This document shows positions 33,451 to 44,307 of a stretch of 64,000 nucleotides of DNA, piece by piece; positions within the stretch are counted from its first letter, which is position 1, and each line of letters starts with the position of its first letter. Both the position numbers and the translations under genes were made by a program. Origin of the DNA: Closterium sp. Naga37s-1 (taxonomy: Eukaryota > Streptophyta > Zygnematophyceae > Desmidiales > Closteriaceae); contig CANJKZ010000461.1 in assembly GCA_947471745.1 (NCBI GenBank), positions 501,001 to 565,000 of the forward strand. The letters run 5' to 3'. The notes beneath the pieces are model-generated. The model was not told where the DNA came from. It worked only from the letters and a program-made list of their open reading frames with translations, and did not search any database.

Positions 33451-36400
33451 ATGGCGCGGAGCCGCAAGTCGCGGAAGGGGAAGAAGGAGTGGCGGCGGAA
33501 CATCAGCACGGCGGACCACGACAAGTTCCTCGAGGAGAAGGGCCGCGACGAGCGCAGCGGTGGCGCGCTCGACGCCGTTCCCAGCGAAAACATATTTTTC
33601 GTCGATAAGTCTAAAGGTATGGCGCGCCCGGCGAGTCTTAAGTCGAAACCCTGACACATCGAAGCACGCCGGTGTCTTCTTGACATTCTTCCCAGCGGAA
33701 AATAGCTCTTTCGTCGACGGCTCTTTTCCCCTGATTCCACCCACATTTTCTCCCATCTTCCCCGACTACCCTCTCTTGCGCCAACCCCCTTTCCCTCGCC
33801 ACCGCTCCCCCCTTTCCCCGCCAGTTGCGCCGAAGCTCCGCAAAGTAGACAAGTGGCGCGCGCGCGAGTCGCACGCGGACGCCATTCTCAAGCGCAGCTC
33901 GCTCGTTCCGCCGCTCGTTCCCGAACCCACCCGCTCTTCCCCGGCGCGCGCCAAAAGCAGCGCTAAACCCTCGGAGAAACCCGCGGATACAGCTGCGGAG
34001 GGTCTGGCTTCCGCGGAAGCGCCAGCTGCAGGAGATGGGGGCGGGAAAGGGGGAGGGGGAGCGGCGGGGGGGAGTGAGGACGGCGGCGGAGGGGAAATAG
34101 TCGTAGCAGCAAGCGGAGAAGGGCCTATGGCTATAGTTCAGAGTGCCGGGATGAGCTCTGGCGGGAAAGAAATTGTTGCGGCGGATTCAGGGGTTGCAGG
34201 GGGGAAGAGACGCACCAAGAAGGTGTGAAACTCAGGGTTTCGGGTTTCGGGGTTTGAAGCAATTAGGGTTCACGCGATTCAAAATTAAGGTTTGGGCTTG
34301 TAGACAGTTCAAAGAGTTTCCCAAAAGCAGGGTTTACGGAGGTTTCGGGTTGTTGTCTTACTGAGTTGTGGGGTCTGGGTTGTGTTTTTTTTTGGCAGGC
34401 AAGGAAGAACTCCCAGAAGCCGCTTTTCGACCTGTGGGCGGAGGAAGGTGAGGAAGGGGTGTGACTTTTAGAAGGTGGAGTGAGGAACGGGAGGTGCAAA
34501 TGTGCTGGGCAAGGCGGGTTTAGGGTTTTTCAGGCGATGTAGAACTCTCTGAAACCGCTTTTTGGCCTTTGGGCGGAGGAAGGTGAGATGGAGGGACGCG
34601 TGTGGGAAGGAGGGATGGGTGTGGGATCGAGGGGCGGGTGTTGGGAGGGGGAGGGTGGTGGGGAAGGGGAGTTGAGGAGGAAGGGGAGGTGTGCGTATGG
34701 AGGGAGAGCTGTGTGCGTATTTACCTTATCATGTGTAACCCTCTTTGCCTGGTGTAACATTTGTGTGTTACCATGTGTAACAGTCCTACTAGCTGGTACC
34801 CCCCATGCTGCACGCACCACTGGGGGTGCGTTTTTACGCTCGCATTTGAATTGAAACCAACGAGCCATGTGTGCCGTTTGAGTTGACCCAAAAGTCGCTC
34901 GCACTTGAAATTTACCGCGCACGTGGCTCGTTGGTTTCAAATGCGAGCGTAAAAACTCCCTGTGTCGCTCGCACTTGAAATCACCTGTGCCCTGTGTGTA
35001 ACGTTGATCCATCCATTGTTTGTGGCATGTGTTTGTTTGATCTGTAATGTGTGTAACAGACTTAGCTGGTAACCGCCGTGCTGTTCTCGCCACCGACAAG
35101 GCAACAACCGGAGGAGGAGGAGGAGGGGAGGTGGGAGAGCCAGTGAGGAGGAGGGGCGATGGGAAGATGATAGGAGGCAAGGAGGACAGGAGCAAAGCGG
35201 GGTCTTCGATCCCTGCTGTTGAGATTGATGCTCCAGGCTGCTCCTTCAACCCTTCGATCGAAGAGCATCAGGTAGATTTAGGTTTCACCGCTCTTAACCG
35301 GACACCACCTGTGCTTGCTGAGGCATTATTGGGGTCTGCGATCCCTGCAGTCGAGGTTGGCGCCCCTGGCTGCTCCTTCAACCCCTCCGTTGAGGAGCAT
35401 CAGGTAGAGACTTCACCGCTCTTGACCGGACACCACCAGTGTTTTGCTTGCTGAGGCATTAGTGGGGGTCTGCGATCCCTGCAGTCGAGATCGACGCCCC
35501 AGGCTGCTCCTTCAACCCCTCCGTGGAAGAGCATCAGGTAGAGTAGATTGCACCTCTTTCAAATGGAAAGCACCAGTGTTTGCCGAGGTATTTGTGGGGC
35601 CTGCGATGCGATCCCAGCCCCTTGGTTCTCCGCGCCACCTGTCTGTCCTTCATCTCTCGCTCCCTCAGGATGCCGTTGCAGTGGCAGTAGTAGCAGAGGA
35701 GCTGAAAGAGAGCTACCAGGCAGCACTGGCCCCCACGCCCCTGCAGCTGCTGCTGGTGTCACTCACTCACTGCCCCACCCACTACCCTTTTCCCCTCACG
35801 CCCTGTCCCTTATCCCCTCTGCTGTGCCTTTTCTCCCCTCAGGATGCCATTGCAGTGGCAGTGGCGGAGGAGGTCAAAGAAAGCTACCAGGCAGCGCTGG
35901 CACCCACGCCCCCTCAGCTGATCGCTGCCCCACCCATCACCTTGTTCCCCTCCTTGTTCCCTCCTTGTTCCCTCCCCCTCCTTGTTCCCTCCTTGTTCCC
36001 TCCCCCTCCTTGCTCCCTTGCACCAAACAACCAACAGGATGCAATCGCAGTGGCGGAGCGTAGGAGTTGAAAGAGAGCTACCAGGCAGCGCTGGCGCCCA
36101 CGCCCCCTCTGGCTTTTCCCTCACCCCCTTGCCTTCCCTCACGCCTGTCCTTTATCCCTCGTGTCGACCAACAGGATGCCATTGCAGTGGCAGTGGCGGA
36201 GGAACTCAAAGAGAGCTACCAGGCAGCACTGGCACCCACACCGCTTCCCTACATTCCACCTTTGCCCTTGTTCCCCCTTTCCATTCCCCTTCAGGACGCC
36301 ATTGCAGTGGCAGTGGCGGAGGAATTGAAGGAGAGCTACCAGGCAGCGCTGGCGCCCACGCCCCGTCTCACTCTTCCCCTGCCCCATTGCCTTTACTCAC

Positions 36401-39400
36401 CTTCCGTCCTTTGTCCCTCTCACCAACAGGATGCCATCGCAGTGGCAGTGGCGGAGGAACTCAAAGAGGGCTACCAGGCAGCGCTGGCGCCCACTCACGC
36501 TCCACCCCCTCCTCCCCTTACGCCCTCGTCTCTCCTTGTTCCCCTCCTTGCTCCCATGCAACAACCAACAGGATGCCATCGCAGTGGCAGTGGCGGAGGA
36601 GCTCAAAGAGAGTTACCAGGCAGGCAGCAGTGTGTGACCCTTACCCTCCTCTTTCTTCCCCCACCCCCTCCCCTGCACCAACCAACAGGATGCCATCGCG
36701 GTGGCAGTGGCGGAGGAGCTAAAGGAGAGCTACCAGGCAGGCAGCAGTGTGTGACCCTTGCCCTCTACCAGGCAGCGCTGGCGCCCACGCCCCCGCAGCT
36801 GCTGCTGGTGTCACTGCCCCACCCATTACCCTGTTTCCCTCACGTCTCATCCGTGATCCCTTGGGTCAACAGGATGCCATCGCGGTGGCAGTGGCAGAGG
36901 AGCTCAAAGAGAGCTACCAGGCAGCACTGGCGCCCACGCCGCCCCTCACTCCTCTCAACCGTTTGTCCTCCCCACACACATTACTTCCTTGGGTCAACAG
37001 GATGCCATTGCAGTGGCAGTAGCGGAGGAGCTGAAAGAGAGCTACCAGGCAGCGCTGGCGCCCACGCCGCCTCAGCTGATGGTGTCGCGAGCAGAGGAGG
37101 AGGAAGCACGGATGCAGGAGGCAGCGGTGAGAATGGGCGGGGAGAGGTACAGTGTAATGGGTGTGGGTTTTATATGGTAAGCCGCAGCAGGCAGCGCTGG
37201 CACCCGTGCCGCCTCAGCTGATGGTGTTGTAAGCAGAGGAGGAGGAAGCACGGATGCAGGAGGCAGCGGTGAGAATGGGTGGGGTGGAAAACGGTGCGGT
37301 TAATTGCGGTGGAATGAGGTACAGTGCAGTGGGTGTGGGTAGTGCTGGCTGGTACCCACGCCGCCGCAGCTGATGGTGTTGCGAGCAGAGGAGGAGGAAG
37401 CGCGGATGCAGGAGGCAGCGGTGAGTTTAGGGAGGTGGAGTGCGGTGAAGTGAGGTACGGTGAGATAGATGTGAGTATTGTGTGGTAGTTGGCAGCAGGC
37501 AGCGCTGGCGCCCACGCCCCCCCAGCTGATGGTGTTGCGAGCAGCGGAGGAGGGAGGAAGCACGGATGCAGGAGGCAGCGGCGAGTTCAAGGAGGTGGAG
37601 TGCGGTGAAATGAGGTAGAGTGTGATGAGTGCGGGTATTGTATACTAGGCAGCAGCAGGTAGTTCTGGCACCCTCAGCAGCACCCCAGCTGATGGTGTCG
37701 CGGGCAGAGGAGGAGGAAGCACGGATGCAGGAGGCAGCGGTGAGTTTAGGGAGGTGGAGTGCGGTGAAGTGAGGTACGGTGAGATGGATGTGAGTACTGT
37801 GTGGTAGTCGGCACCAGGCAGCACTGGCGCCCACGCCGTCCCAGCTGATGGTGTTGCGAGCAGAGGAGGAGGAGGCACGGATGCATGCAGGAGGCAGCGG
37901 TTTAGGGTTTAGGGTGGTGGAGTGCGGTGAAGTGAGGTACGGTGAGATGGATGTGAGTACTGTGTGGTAGTTGGCAGCAGGCAGCACTGCCGCCCACGCC
38001 GCCCCAGCTGATGGTTTCGCGGACAGAGGAGGAGGAAGCACGGATGCAGGAGGCAGCGGTGAGAATGGGTGGTGTGGAATGCAGTGGGGTTGAGTGCGGT
38101 GGAGCGAGGTGCAGTGCGATGGGTGTGTGGGTATTGCAGACGATGGTAGGGCGAAAGAGGGGGAGGTGGGGGAAGGATTATTATCAATGCTCTGCTGCTG
38201 CATACATGCCTCCCCTCCATCTCTTTCCCCTTGCCTCCCATTCCGAGTCACTTTAATATCTTGCTGCCTGCCTCTCTGCCTTCCCTCCCTCGAGGTGACT
38301 TTTGAGTCGACTGAAAAGTCATCTAATATCTTGCTGCCTGCCTCTCTGCCTTCCCTCCCCCGCCTTCGCCCCTGCCCCTCCTTCCCCTCTCTTTCTCCTT
38401 CTCTACTGTTCCGTGCCGTCAGGATTTCTTTCTGACTCAAGAAGAGGAAGATGAAGAGGAGGAGGAGGAAGAGGAGGATGAGGATGGCAACACTGCTGCT
38501 GTCACCAAGTAAGCAGCCTTTTCCCCCTTTCCAGGTTCACTTTTGAGTCGACTCAAAAGTCAACACTGCTGCTGTCACCAAGTAAGCAGCCCTTTTCTCC
38601 CTTCCAAATTCTCACCTTTTTTGTGTTTTTTTTTTTTTTTTTTTTTGAATTTTCCCTTTCTTTTTGGTTTGTGCTACTCAAGTACTCATCAATCCCTCAT
38701 ACCCTTCTAGTCTTTGACACCTCATCTAGGATCTTGTTTTTGTCTTCTTCTTCTTCCCCTCTCACACTGTCTCTTCTCTCCTCCCAACCATACACAGAGT
38801 GCCCAAGCGTCTCACCAGGGCCGATCTGAACCGGCGCATGCGGCACCGACTGGTGGAAGCAGAACTGGCGAAGCGGAGGAAACTGAAGAGGAGGTTTGAC
38901 GCTTCCCCCTTGCCTTTTCTCCCCCCTTTTCTCCACCCCACCACCAGGCACAGAGTCCCCAAGCGTCTCACCAGAGCCGATTTGAACCGGCGCATGCGGC
39001 ACCGACTGGTGGAAGCAGAGGTGGAGAGGCGGAGGAGCAGCCACACCCTTTCCCCTCCCTCTTTCCCCCCACCCTCCAGGCACAGAGTTCCCAAGCGCCT
39101 GACTCGAGCTGATCTGAACCGCCGCATGCGGCACCGACTGGTGGAAGCAGAACTGGCGAAGCGGAGGAGCTGCAACACCCTTTCCCCTCCCTCCCGTCCC
39201 CCTTCCCCTCCAGACACAGGGTTCCCAAACGCCTGACTCGAGCTGATTTGAATCGCCGCATGCGGCACCGACGACTGGTGGAAGCAGAATTGGCAAAGAG
39301 GAGGAGGGTGGATGGAGAGGGCTAAGTTTCCTCCCTTCCCTTTCCCCCCATGTCCCCTCCCTCTTCTCTCCCACCCAGACACAGAGTGCCCAAGCGTCTC

Positions 39401-42328
39401 ACCAGGGCCGATCTGAACCGGCGCATGCGGCACCGACTGGTGGAAGCAGAACTGGCGAAGCGGAGGAGCAGCAACACCCTCTCTTCCACACCCCTGTCCC
39501 CCGTCACCCCCCTCCTTGCCCAACCAGACACAGAGTCCCCAAGCGTCTCACCCGAGCGGACCTAAATCGGCGCATGCGGCACCGACTGGTGGAAGCAGAA
39601 CTGGCGAAGCGGAGGAGGGTGGATGGAGAGGAGGTTTGACCCTCCCCCCATTCTCTTTCGCCCCGTGTCCCCTCCCTCTTCCCCCCACCCACCAGACACA
39701 GAGTGCCCAAGCGTCTCACCAGGGCGGATTTGAATCGGCGCATGCGGCACCGACTGGTGGAAGCAGAACTGGCAAAGCGGAGGAAACTGAAGGCGATGCG
39801 GAAGGATTTAGACCGGTTGAAGGATCTGCAGAGGGAGTTGGAGGAGGAGAGGGAGGAGGCGGAGAAGAGGCGCGTTAGGAGGGAGATTGCACGGGTGGAA
39901 CTGAGGGTGAAGAGGGCTCCACGACTGGGAAGGCATAAGTGAGTGTTGACCTGGTTGGCTTGGTTGACTTGGTTGACTGAGGAGCGGGAGGAGCATTGCT
40001 TTGAGCAGGTACATGCCTGACCCAGTGAGTGTGTTCCCATCAGATCAGGCCATGCCGCTGCTGCAGCAACCTTTTCCCCTCATTCCCTCACTGAGCACCT
40101 GTGAGTTGGTTGTGACCGACTCTGTGTCGTGTGCCATGGTAACGAGGTGACTTTTGAGTCGACTCAAGGTGACTTTTGAGTCGACTCAAAAGTCAACCTT
40201 TTCCCCTCATTCCCTCACTGAGCACCTGTGAGTTGTGACCGACTCTTATGTGTGTTCGTGCGTGTGCCCCGATTCATCTTGACCAGGTTCAAGCCAGATC
40301 CAATGAGCGTGTTGACATCGGACCAAGTCACTGCAGCCCCGTTATTCCCCCAGTGCCTGAATGTGCTCTATGTGTCGTTTCATCTTGACCAGGTTCAAGC
40401 CAGATCCAATGAGCGTGCTCACATCGGACCAAGTCAGTGGGTCAACCTTTTCCCCCTCATTCCCTGCTGTTCTCTGTGTGTGTGCGTGTGTGCGTGCGAA
40501 TTCCCTTTGTTTTCTCACCAGGTTCAAGCCGCAGCCAATGAGCGTGCTCACATCAGAAGACCATGTCACTGCAGCAACTGTTTCCCCTCATTCCTTCAAT
40601 GCGTAGCTGTGTTTGTGACTCTTCTTCTGTGTGTGCGTGCGCCGTGCGCGTGTCATTTGCTTCTCACCAGGTTCAAGCCGGAACCAATGAGTGTGCTCAC
40701 ATCAGACCAAGTAACCGGGTCGCTACGACAACTCAAGGTAGCGTCCTTTTCCTCGCTCTTACCGACCGTGCCATGTGTTTGTAAGTGTAACATGTAATTA
40801 ACATGTAAGTGTAGCGTCCTTTTCCTCTCGCTTCTGCAAGTAACATGTCTGCTCTGCACGCATGCATGCGTGCACCCATCACAAGGTGCTCTGATGCTGC
40901 AGGGTGTTTTTTAGAGTTCTCAAAAACACCCTGCTGCATGCGTGCACCCATCACAACGTGCTCTGCCCACATCAGACCAAGTCACAGGGTCCCTCCCCGC
41001 GACAACTCAAGGTAGCGATCTTTTCATCTCTCTTACCCAGCGAACCGTGTGTGCGACAGCGTATGCATTCCTGCATAGCTTCATGCCTGTATCTATTCAT
41101 ATCTGCACGCATGCCTGCAGCGAGAGAAGAGAGAGGAAAAGCGTGCATTTCGAGTCGACTCAAAAGTCAGCCTGATCGAGACACACTCTCCTGTTTCCTT
41201 CTCCATCGCTCACCTCTTGCCTTGGTTCCTCTCCATGCCTTCCCCTCTTCCCAACTCCATGTTTCTTTTCTCTCTAAACCTTCCATTCCTTGCCCTCCCC
41301 TTCTCCCCCCTCAGGGCTCCTGCACTCTTGTCCGTGACCGCTTCAAAAGCTTCCAGAAGCGAGGGCTGATCGAGACACATTGTATCGTGCCTTTCCAACT
41401 CCAGGCCTCACTTCTTGACTTGATACACATGTTCGCTTCCCTGGCCCCCCCCCCCAGGGCTCCTTCACTCTTGTCCGTGACCGCTTCAAGAGCTGCCAGA
41501 AGAGAGGGATGATCGCCACACACAGTGCCTTTCCTTCTCCGTGCCTCACCTCTTGCCTTCATTCCCATGTTTCCTTTTCTTGCGTTGATTCCTCTATGTC
41601 TTTCCGTCTTCCCTCTCCATCTCTCTTCTCATCTCTGTCACCTCCCCCCAGGGTTCTTTCACTCTCGTGCGTGACCGCTTCAAGAGCTTTCAGAAGAGAG
41701 GGATGATCGAGACCCACGGGCCCACCATGTGAGTGAAGCGTTGTTTGTTTGATTTTTTTTTTTTTTTTTTTTTTTTTTCTAACGTCTCGAAAGTTTGTCT
41801 ACAAGTCACATGAAGGCTTAGAAGGTTAATCAATGAGAAAGTAGCCTCTAGATTCAGTGGAGCTGTTGAGACACATAAAAGTGTCTCAGAGTTGTCTTTT
41901 GAGGAACAGAGATGTTGAGCAGGGAGCAAGAAAGGCAGAGAGCGAGCGAGGGAGAGGGAGATATGAGCTGAGATTCTTGAGGCGAATTTAGGCGCCTCTC
42001 GGCTCGCCTCTTCCGCTTTCCACCCCAACAGCAAGCAGTCCCTATCGAGGAAGCGCAGGGTGGTGGAGCAGGGCAGTCGGGGAGCGAGGGAGCGGGAGAT
42101 GCATGCTGAGATTTCAAGATCTAAAGTTCTCCTTTTCCTTCCCTTCCATGCCCTTGTGCTAACAGCAAGCAGTCTCTATCGAGGAAGCGCAGGGTGGTGG
42201 AGCAGGGCAGTCAGGGTGCAAGGGAGCGGGAGATGCATGCTGAAATCCAGGCCATGCGGGCGGCAAGGCAGGAGACCAAGAAGGCTGCTGCCAAAGCTGC
42301 TGCGGAGTCGAGCAATCTCGAGCTGTAA
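33451..42328 (+). CDS. NOP53: Ribosome biogenesis protein NOP53 (GLTSCR2 family)
   Basis: Ten coding exons (33451-33616, 33825-34222, 34399-34447, 35060-35271, 37001-37126, 38423-38508, 39702-39938, 40671-40737, 41652-41728, 42166-42328) join in phase to 527 codons, stop TAA 42326-42328. NOP53 is a nucleolar factor for 60S subunit maturation that in yeast recruits the exosome cofactor Mtr4. Matching features are the basic start (GKKEWRRNIS), SGGALDAVPSENIFFVDKSK, the PLFDLW segment, IPAVEIDAPGCSFNPS before EEHQ, a Glu/Asp-rich tract, the basic RLTRADLNRRMRHR region, RAPRLGRHK, and GSLRQLKGSFTLVRDRFKS near the C-terminus. Exon 2 carries a Gly/Ala-rich insertion. Human NOP53 has 478 aa, so the length is close. 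Most internal exons are surrounded by partial copies carrying one splice site. Confidence 0.94.
34392..34585 (+). repeat. Two copies of NOP53 exon 3
   Basis: Exon 34399-34447 (SQKPLFDLWAEE) is followed by a diverged copy at about 34535-34583. That copy has an in-frame TAG near its start but keeps the GAAG/GTGAG donor. Confidence 0.85.
34830..34957. repeat. Long inverted repeat with a palindrome in its loop
   Basis: Left arm about 34830-34870 (GTTTTTACGCTCGCATTTGA onward) and right arm about 34920-34957 are near reverse complements. The loop contains GTTTGAGTTGACCCAAAAG, a degenerate member of the palindrome family. GTCGCTCGCACTTGAAAT is also repeated directly at 34894 and 34964. Confidence 0.85.
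35215..35540 (+). repeat. Donor-side copies of NOP53 exon 4
   Basis: PGCSFNPS followed by EEHQ and a GTAGA donor occurs at the end of exon 35060-35271. Copies lie at about 35335-35403 and 35470-35538. Confidence 0.85.
35669..37126 (+). repeat. Ten copies of the NOP53 exon 5 start
   Basis: Copies encoding DAIAVAVAEELKESYQAALA begin right after a CAG acceptor at 35669, 35843, 36038, 36175, 36295, 36430, 36572, 36689, 36873 and 37001. Intervening sequence is C/T-rich intron. Only the last continues through the full 126-nt exon. Confidence 0.92.
37035..38065 (+). repeat. Seven copies of the NOP53 exon 5 end
   Basis: The stretch encoding QAALAPTP, then EEEEARMQEAA and a GTGAG-type donor occurs in the true exon and six more times to about 38062. 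Units are 130-165 bp. These copies lack the exon start. Confidence 0.88.
38261..38365. repeat. Intronic duplication with a junction palindrome
   Basis: TAATATCTTGCTGCCTGCCT and the following stretch occur at 38261 and again at about 38325. The GACTTTTGAGTCGACTGAAA palindrome lies between them. Confidence 0.88.
38488..38610 (+). repeat. NOP53 exon 6 donor duplicated around a palindrome
   Basis: ACACTGCTGCTGTCACCAA plus its GTAAGC donor occurs at 38490-38514 and again at about 38563-38587. Between them lies a GAGTCGACTC-cored palindrome (about 38539-38560). Confidence 0.92.
38623..38646 (+). repeat. Poly-T tract in intron
   Basis: About 22 consecutive T residues. A similar run lies at about 41754-41779. 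Confidence 0.9.
38790..39785 (+). repeat. Seven copies of the NOP53 exon 7 start
   Basis: Copies encoding VPKRLTRADLNRRMRHRLVE start after ACACAG-type acceptors at about 38798, 38954, 39084, 39214, 39384, 39535 and 39702. Only the last reaches the donor at 39939. Confidence 0.92.
40005..40740 (+). repeat. Five copies of NOP53 exon 8
   Basis: Copies encoding FKPDPMSVLTSDQ or a close variant begin at about 40009, 40287, 40392, 40522 and 40671. The last extends to GSLRQLK and a donor. A donor-side copy lies near 40970-41011. Confidence 0.88.
40069..40240. repeat. Intronic duplication with two junction palindromes
   Basis: The segment AACCTTTTCCCCTCATTCCC occurs at 40069 and 40194. Two GAGTCGACTC palindromes occupy about 40148-40193. 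Confidence 0.88.
40840..40985. repeat. Duplication separated by a different hairpin
   Basis: GCGTGCACCCATCACAA occurs at about 40868 and 40941. Between them is an inverted repeat with arms CAGGGTGTTTTT and AAAAACACCCTG (about 40901-40934) whose centre is AGAGTTCTC, not GTCGAC. Confidence 0.85.
41300..41728 (+). repeat. Three copies of NOP53 exon 9
   Basis: Copies beginning with G(S/T)-type TLVRDRFKS coding after CCCCAG/CCTCAG acceptors start at about 41314, 41458 and 41652. Only the last ends in a clear GTGAGT donor. Confidence 0.88.
42025..42260 (+). repeat. Two copies of the NOP53 last-exon start
   Basis: AACAG followed by CAAGCAGTC(C/T)CTATCG and a matching 80-bp stretch occur at about 42031 and 42166. 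Only the second continues to the stop. Confidence 0.9.
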
Positions 42329-43157
42329 TTGTTTTTTGTGTGGAACGTTCTGCGGCACGCCTTGTAACGGGGATAAAGTGTGCATTTTTAGGCGGCATTA
42401 AAGTGAGCTGCGAGAGCAGCATATTGGTTGAGAGTAAATCAGGCAGCGACTAAGGATGTTGCGAAGCCATAAGGTTCTCTGATTTTGGAAAGAGGGAAAT
42501 GTGGGTGGAAATTGGGAAGTGGGAACGTGCAAACAGAGATGAGTCGTTTGATTGTGCGTTTCTGGTCATTGTATTCTGCTGTAGTTGCAGCTCTGTTTCA
42601 TAGATCAACCTTTAATACCTCACAAAACAAAAAATATTTCTACGCAACTACCATACATTCTTTACTTGAGAAACTTGCTTCCACTCAATTAACCTGCTAA
42701 CGGGTTGACAAAAACGGGTATCGAATTCCCTCCCAAGCCAAGCCGCATCGCGGAATTTTCAAGAACCCCTGAAGTTCAGAATGTCAGAATCTCCTAAACC
42801 TGAAACCTCCTAGGAACACTCGAGTCACCTCACCTCACTCGAGCAAGCTAGAATGCTATTTTAGTGGCCTCCCCGCTGTTCGCGCTTACTGCTTGCCGGT
42901 CATCGCCGGCCTAGCTTGCAGCAGCACAGCACGGCGATACTGCTTATTCCTTTCGTGCATGCACGCACCTCCGCGCTAAAGTACTACTCTAAGTCGACTA
43001 AAAAATCGTACTCTTGTAGAATGCTTCTGTAGTTCGCCTTTTCGCCACTACGCACCGCCCTTCCGCGCACCTAGCCTCGTGCGCTTTGCCTTTTTGACTT
43101 TGATCTTTTGCCATTTTCCTACTGTCAGTTTTTAAGAATCTTCGCTATTGTTGAGTA
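42329..43157. other. Intergenic region downstream of NOP53
   Basis: NOP53 3' flank and the upstream region of the next gene. A degenerate AAGTCGACTAA palindrome lies at about 42990. No other feature is recognised. Confidence 0.6.
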
Positions 43158-44276
43158 ATGGAAACTTCCACGCTCACGTATTTTTTCGCCGCGCGTATTC
43201 CGATCTTCCAAACAGCACGACACTGTACCTCTTGCCACGTATACACGTGTTCAAGGGATAGACCAACTGCGGCTGTCGCGGAGCCTCCTACACTCCTACG
43301 GAATAGATTAACTACGGGTTCCTGGAAGAGATTAACTAAATTGACAGCTGTAGCGGCTGGGGTTCAAGGAGCGGGGGAACCATCCAGTGGGGAAGTTTCC
43401 GGGAATGTAGAGAGGAAGAGGGACAAGAAAAAGAAGGGGGATAAGGCCAAGGAGAGGGAGAAGGGCAAGAGGTATGGAGAAAGTCAAAAAGGGCCAAGAG
43501 GGGAGGATAAGAGGGGCCGGAGATTGGAGGCTGTGGGGGAAAGGGAGGGACTTGGAGAGTCACATACAAGGGGAGAGGTGAGTGAGAGAAAGGCTGAGAG
43601 GAAGGAGAAGAGGAAAGAGAAGAGTAAGGAGGAGAGGAAGGAGGAGGGGAGTAATGAGAAACGTAAGGCGAAACGGAAGGGGAGACAGAAGGGGAATAAA
43701 GAGTTGAGGGAAATGAAAACGGCATTCGATAATGGGGAGCGGAAAGACGTCAGGAAACTTGCTTCTCATTCTCCTTCCCAAGAAAGTTCAGCCACATCAG
43801 CACCAGCCACGTCACCTTCTGCCACGTCTCCATCTGCCACGTCATCATCCTCCATCTCATCGTCTTATGCCACGTCAGAATCTGTCAAGGCCTCTAGATG
43901 GGAGGGAATAGATCCAACCAAGATTCGTTTCATCAACTACTCATCCATGCCGAGCCAAGAGGAGACCCGAGCCTCCATCTTCCCGAACCTAGACAGGAGG
44001 TCTGGTTATGGCAGTCAAACCTCTGCCTCCAATGAATCCCAGAACCTGCCCAGCCAAGACAGGCTCGGATTCAGCCAAGAGCCAGCTGAGAGAGGTTCGG
44101 AACAGGCTCGGCCGGATCTTGCCTCGTTTCTGGATCAGATAGGTGCCGGAGGCTCGGAACAGGTTCGGTGGGGAGAGGCCGGAAGGGACAAGCCAGGAAT
44201 AGGTGGCCGTACAGAAAGGGATAGCAAGAATAGTGATAGTGCATTCGATTTTGGCAGCAGGAGTGACAGTGGCCAT

Positions 44277-44307
<31 letters not shown>

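Noticed and set aside
35669-39785. Mutually exclusive exon clusters of the Dscam type
   Set aside because: Most copies carry only one splice site and are truncated, so they cannot replace the full exon one for one.
5583-41168. GAGTCGACTC palindromes as cloning-linker or adapter artefacts (they contain a SalI site)
   Set aside because: Copies differ from each other in core and arms, arm lengths vary from 8 to 15 bp, and they sit between diverged copies, as expected for natural sequence.
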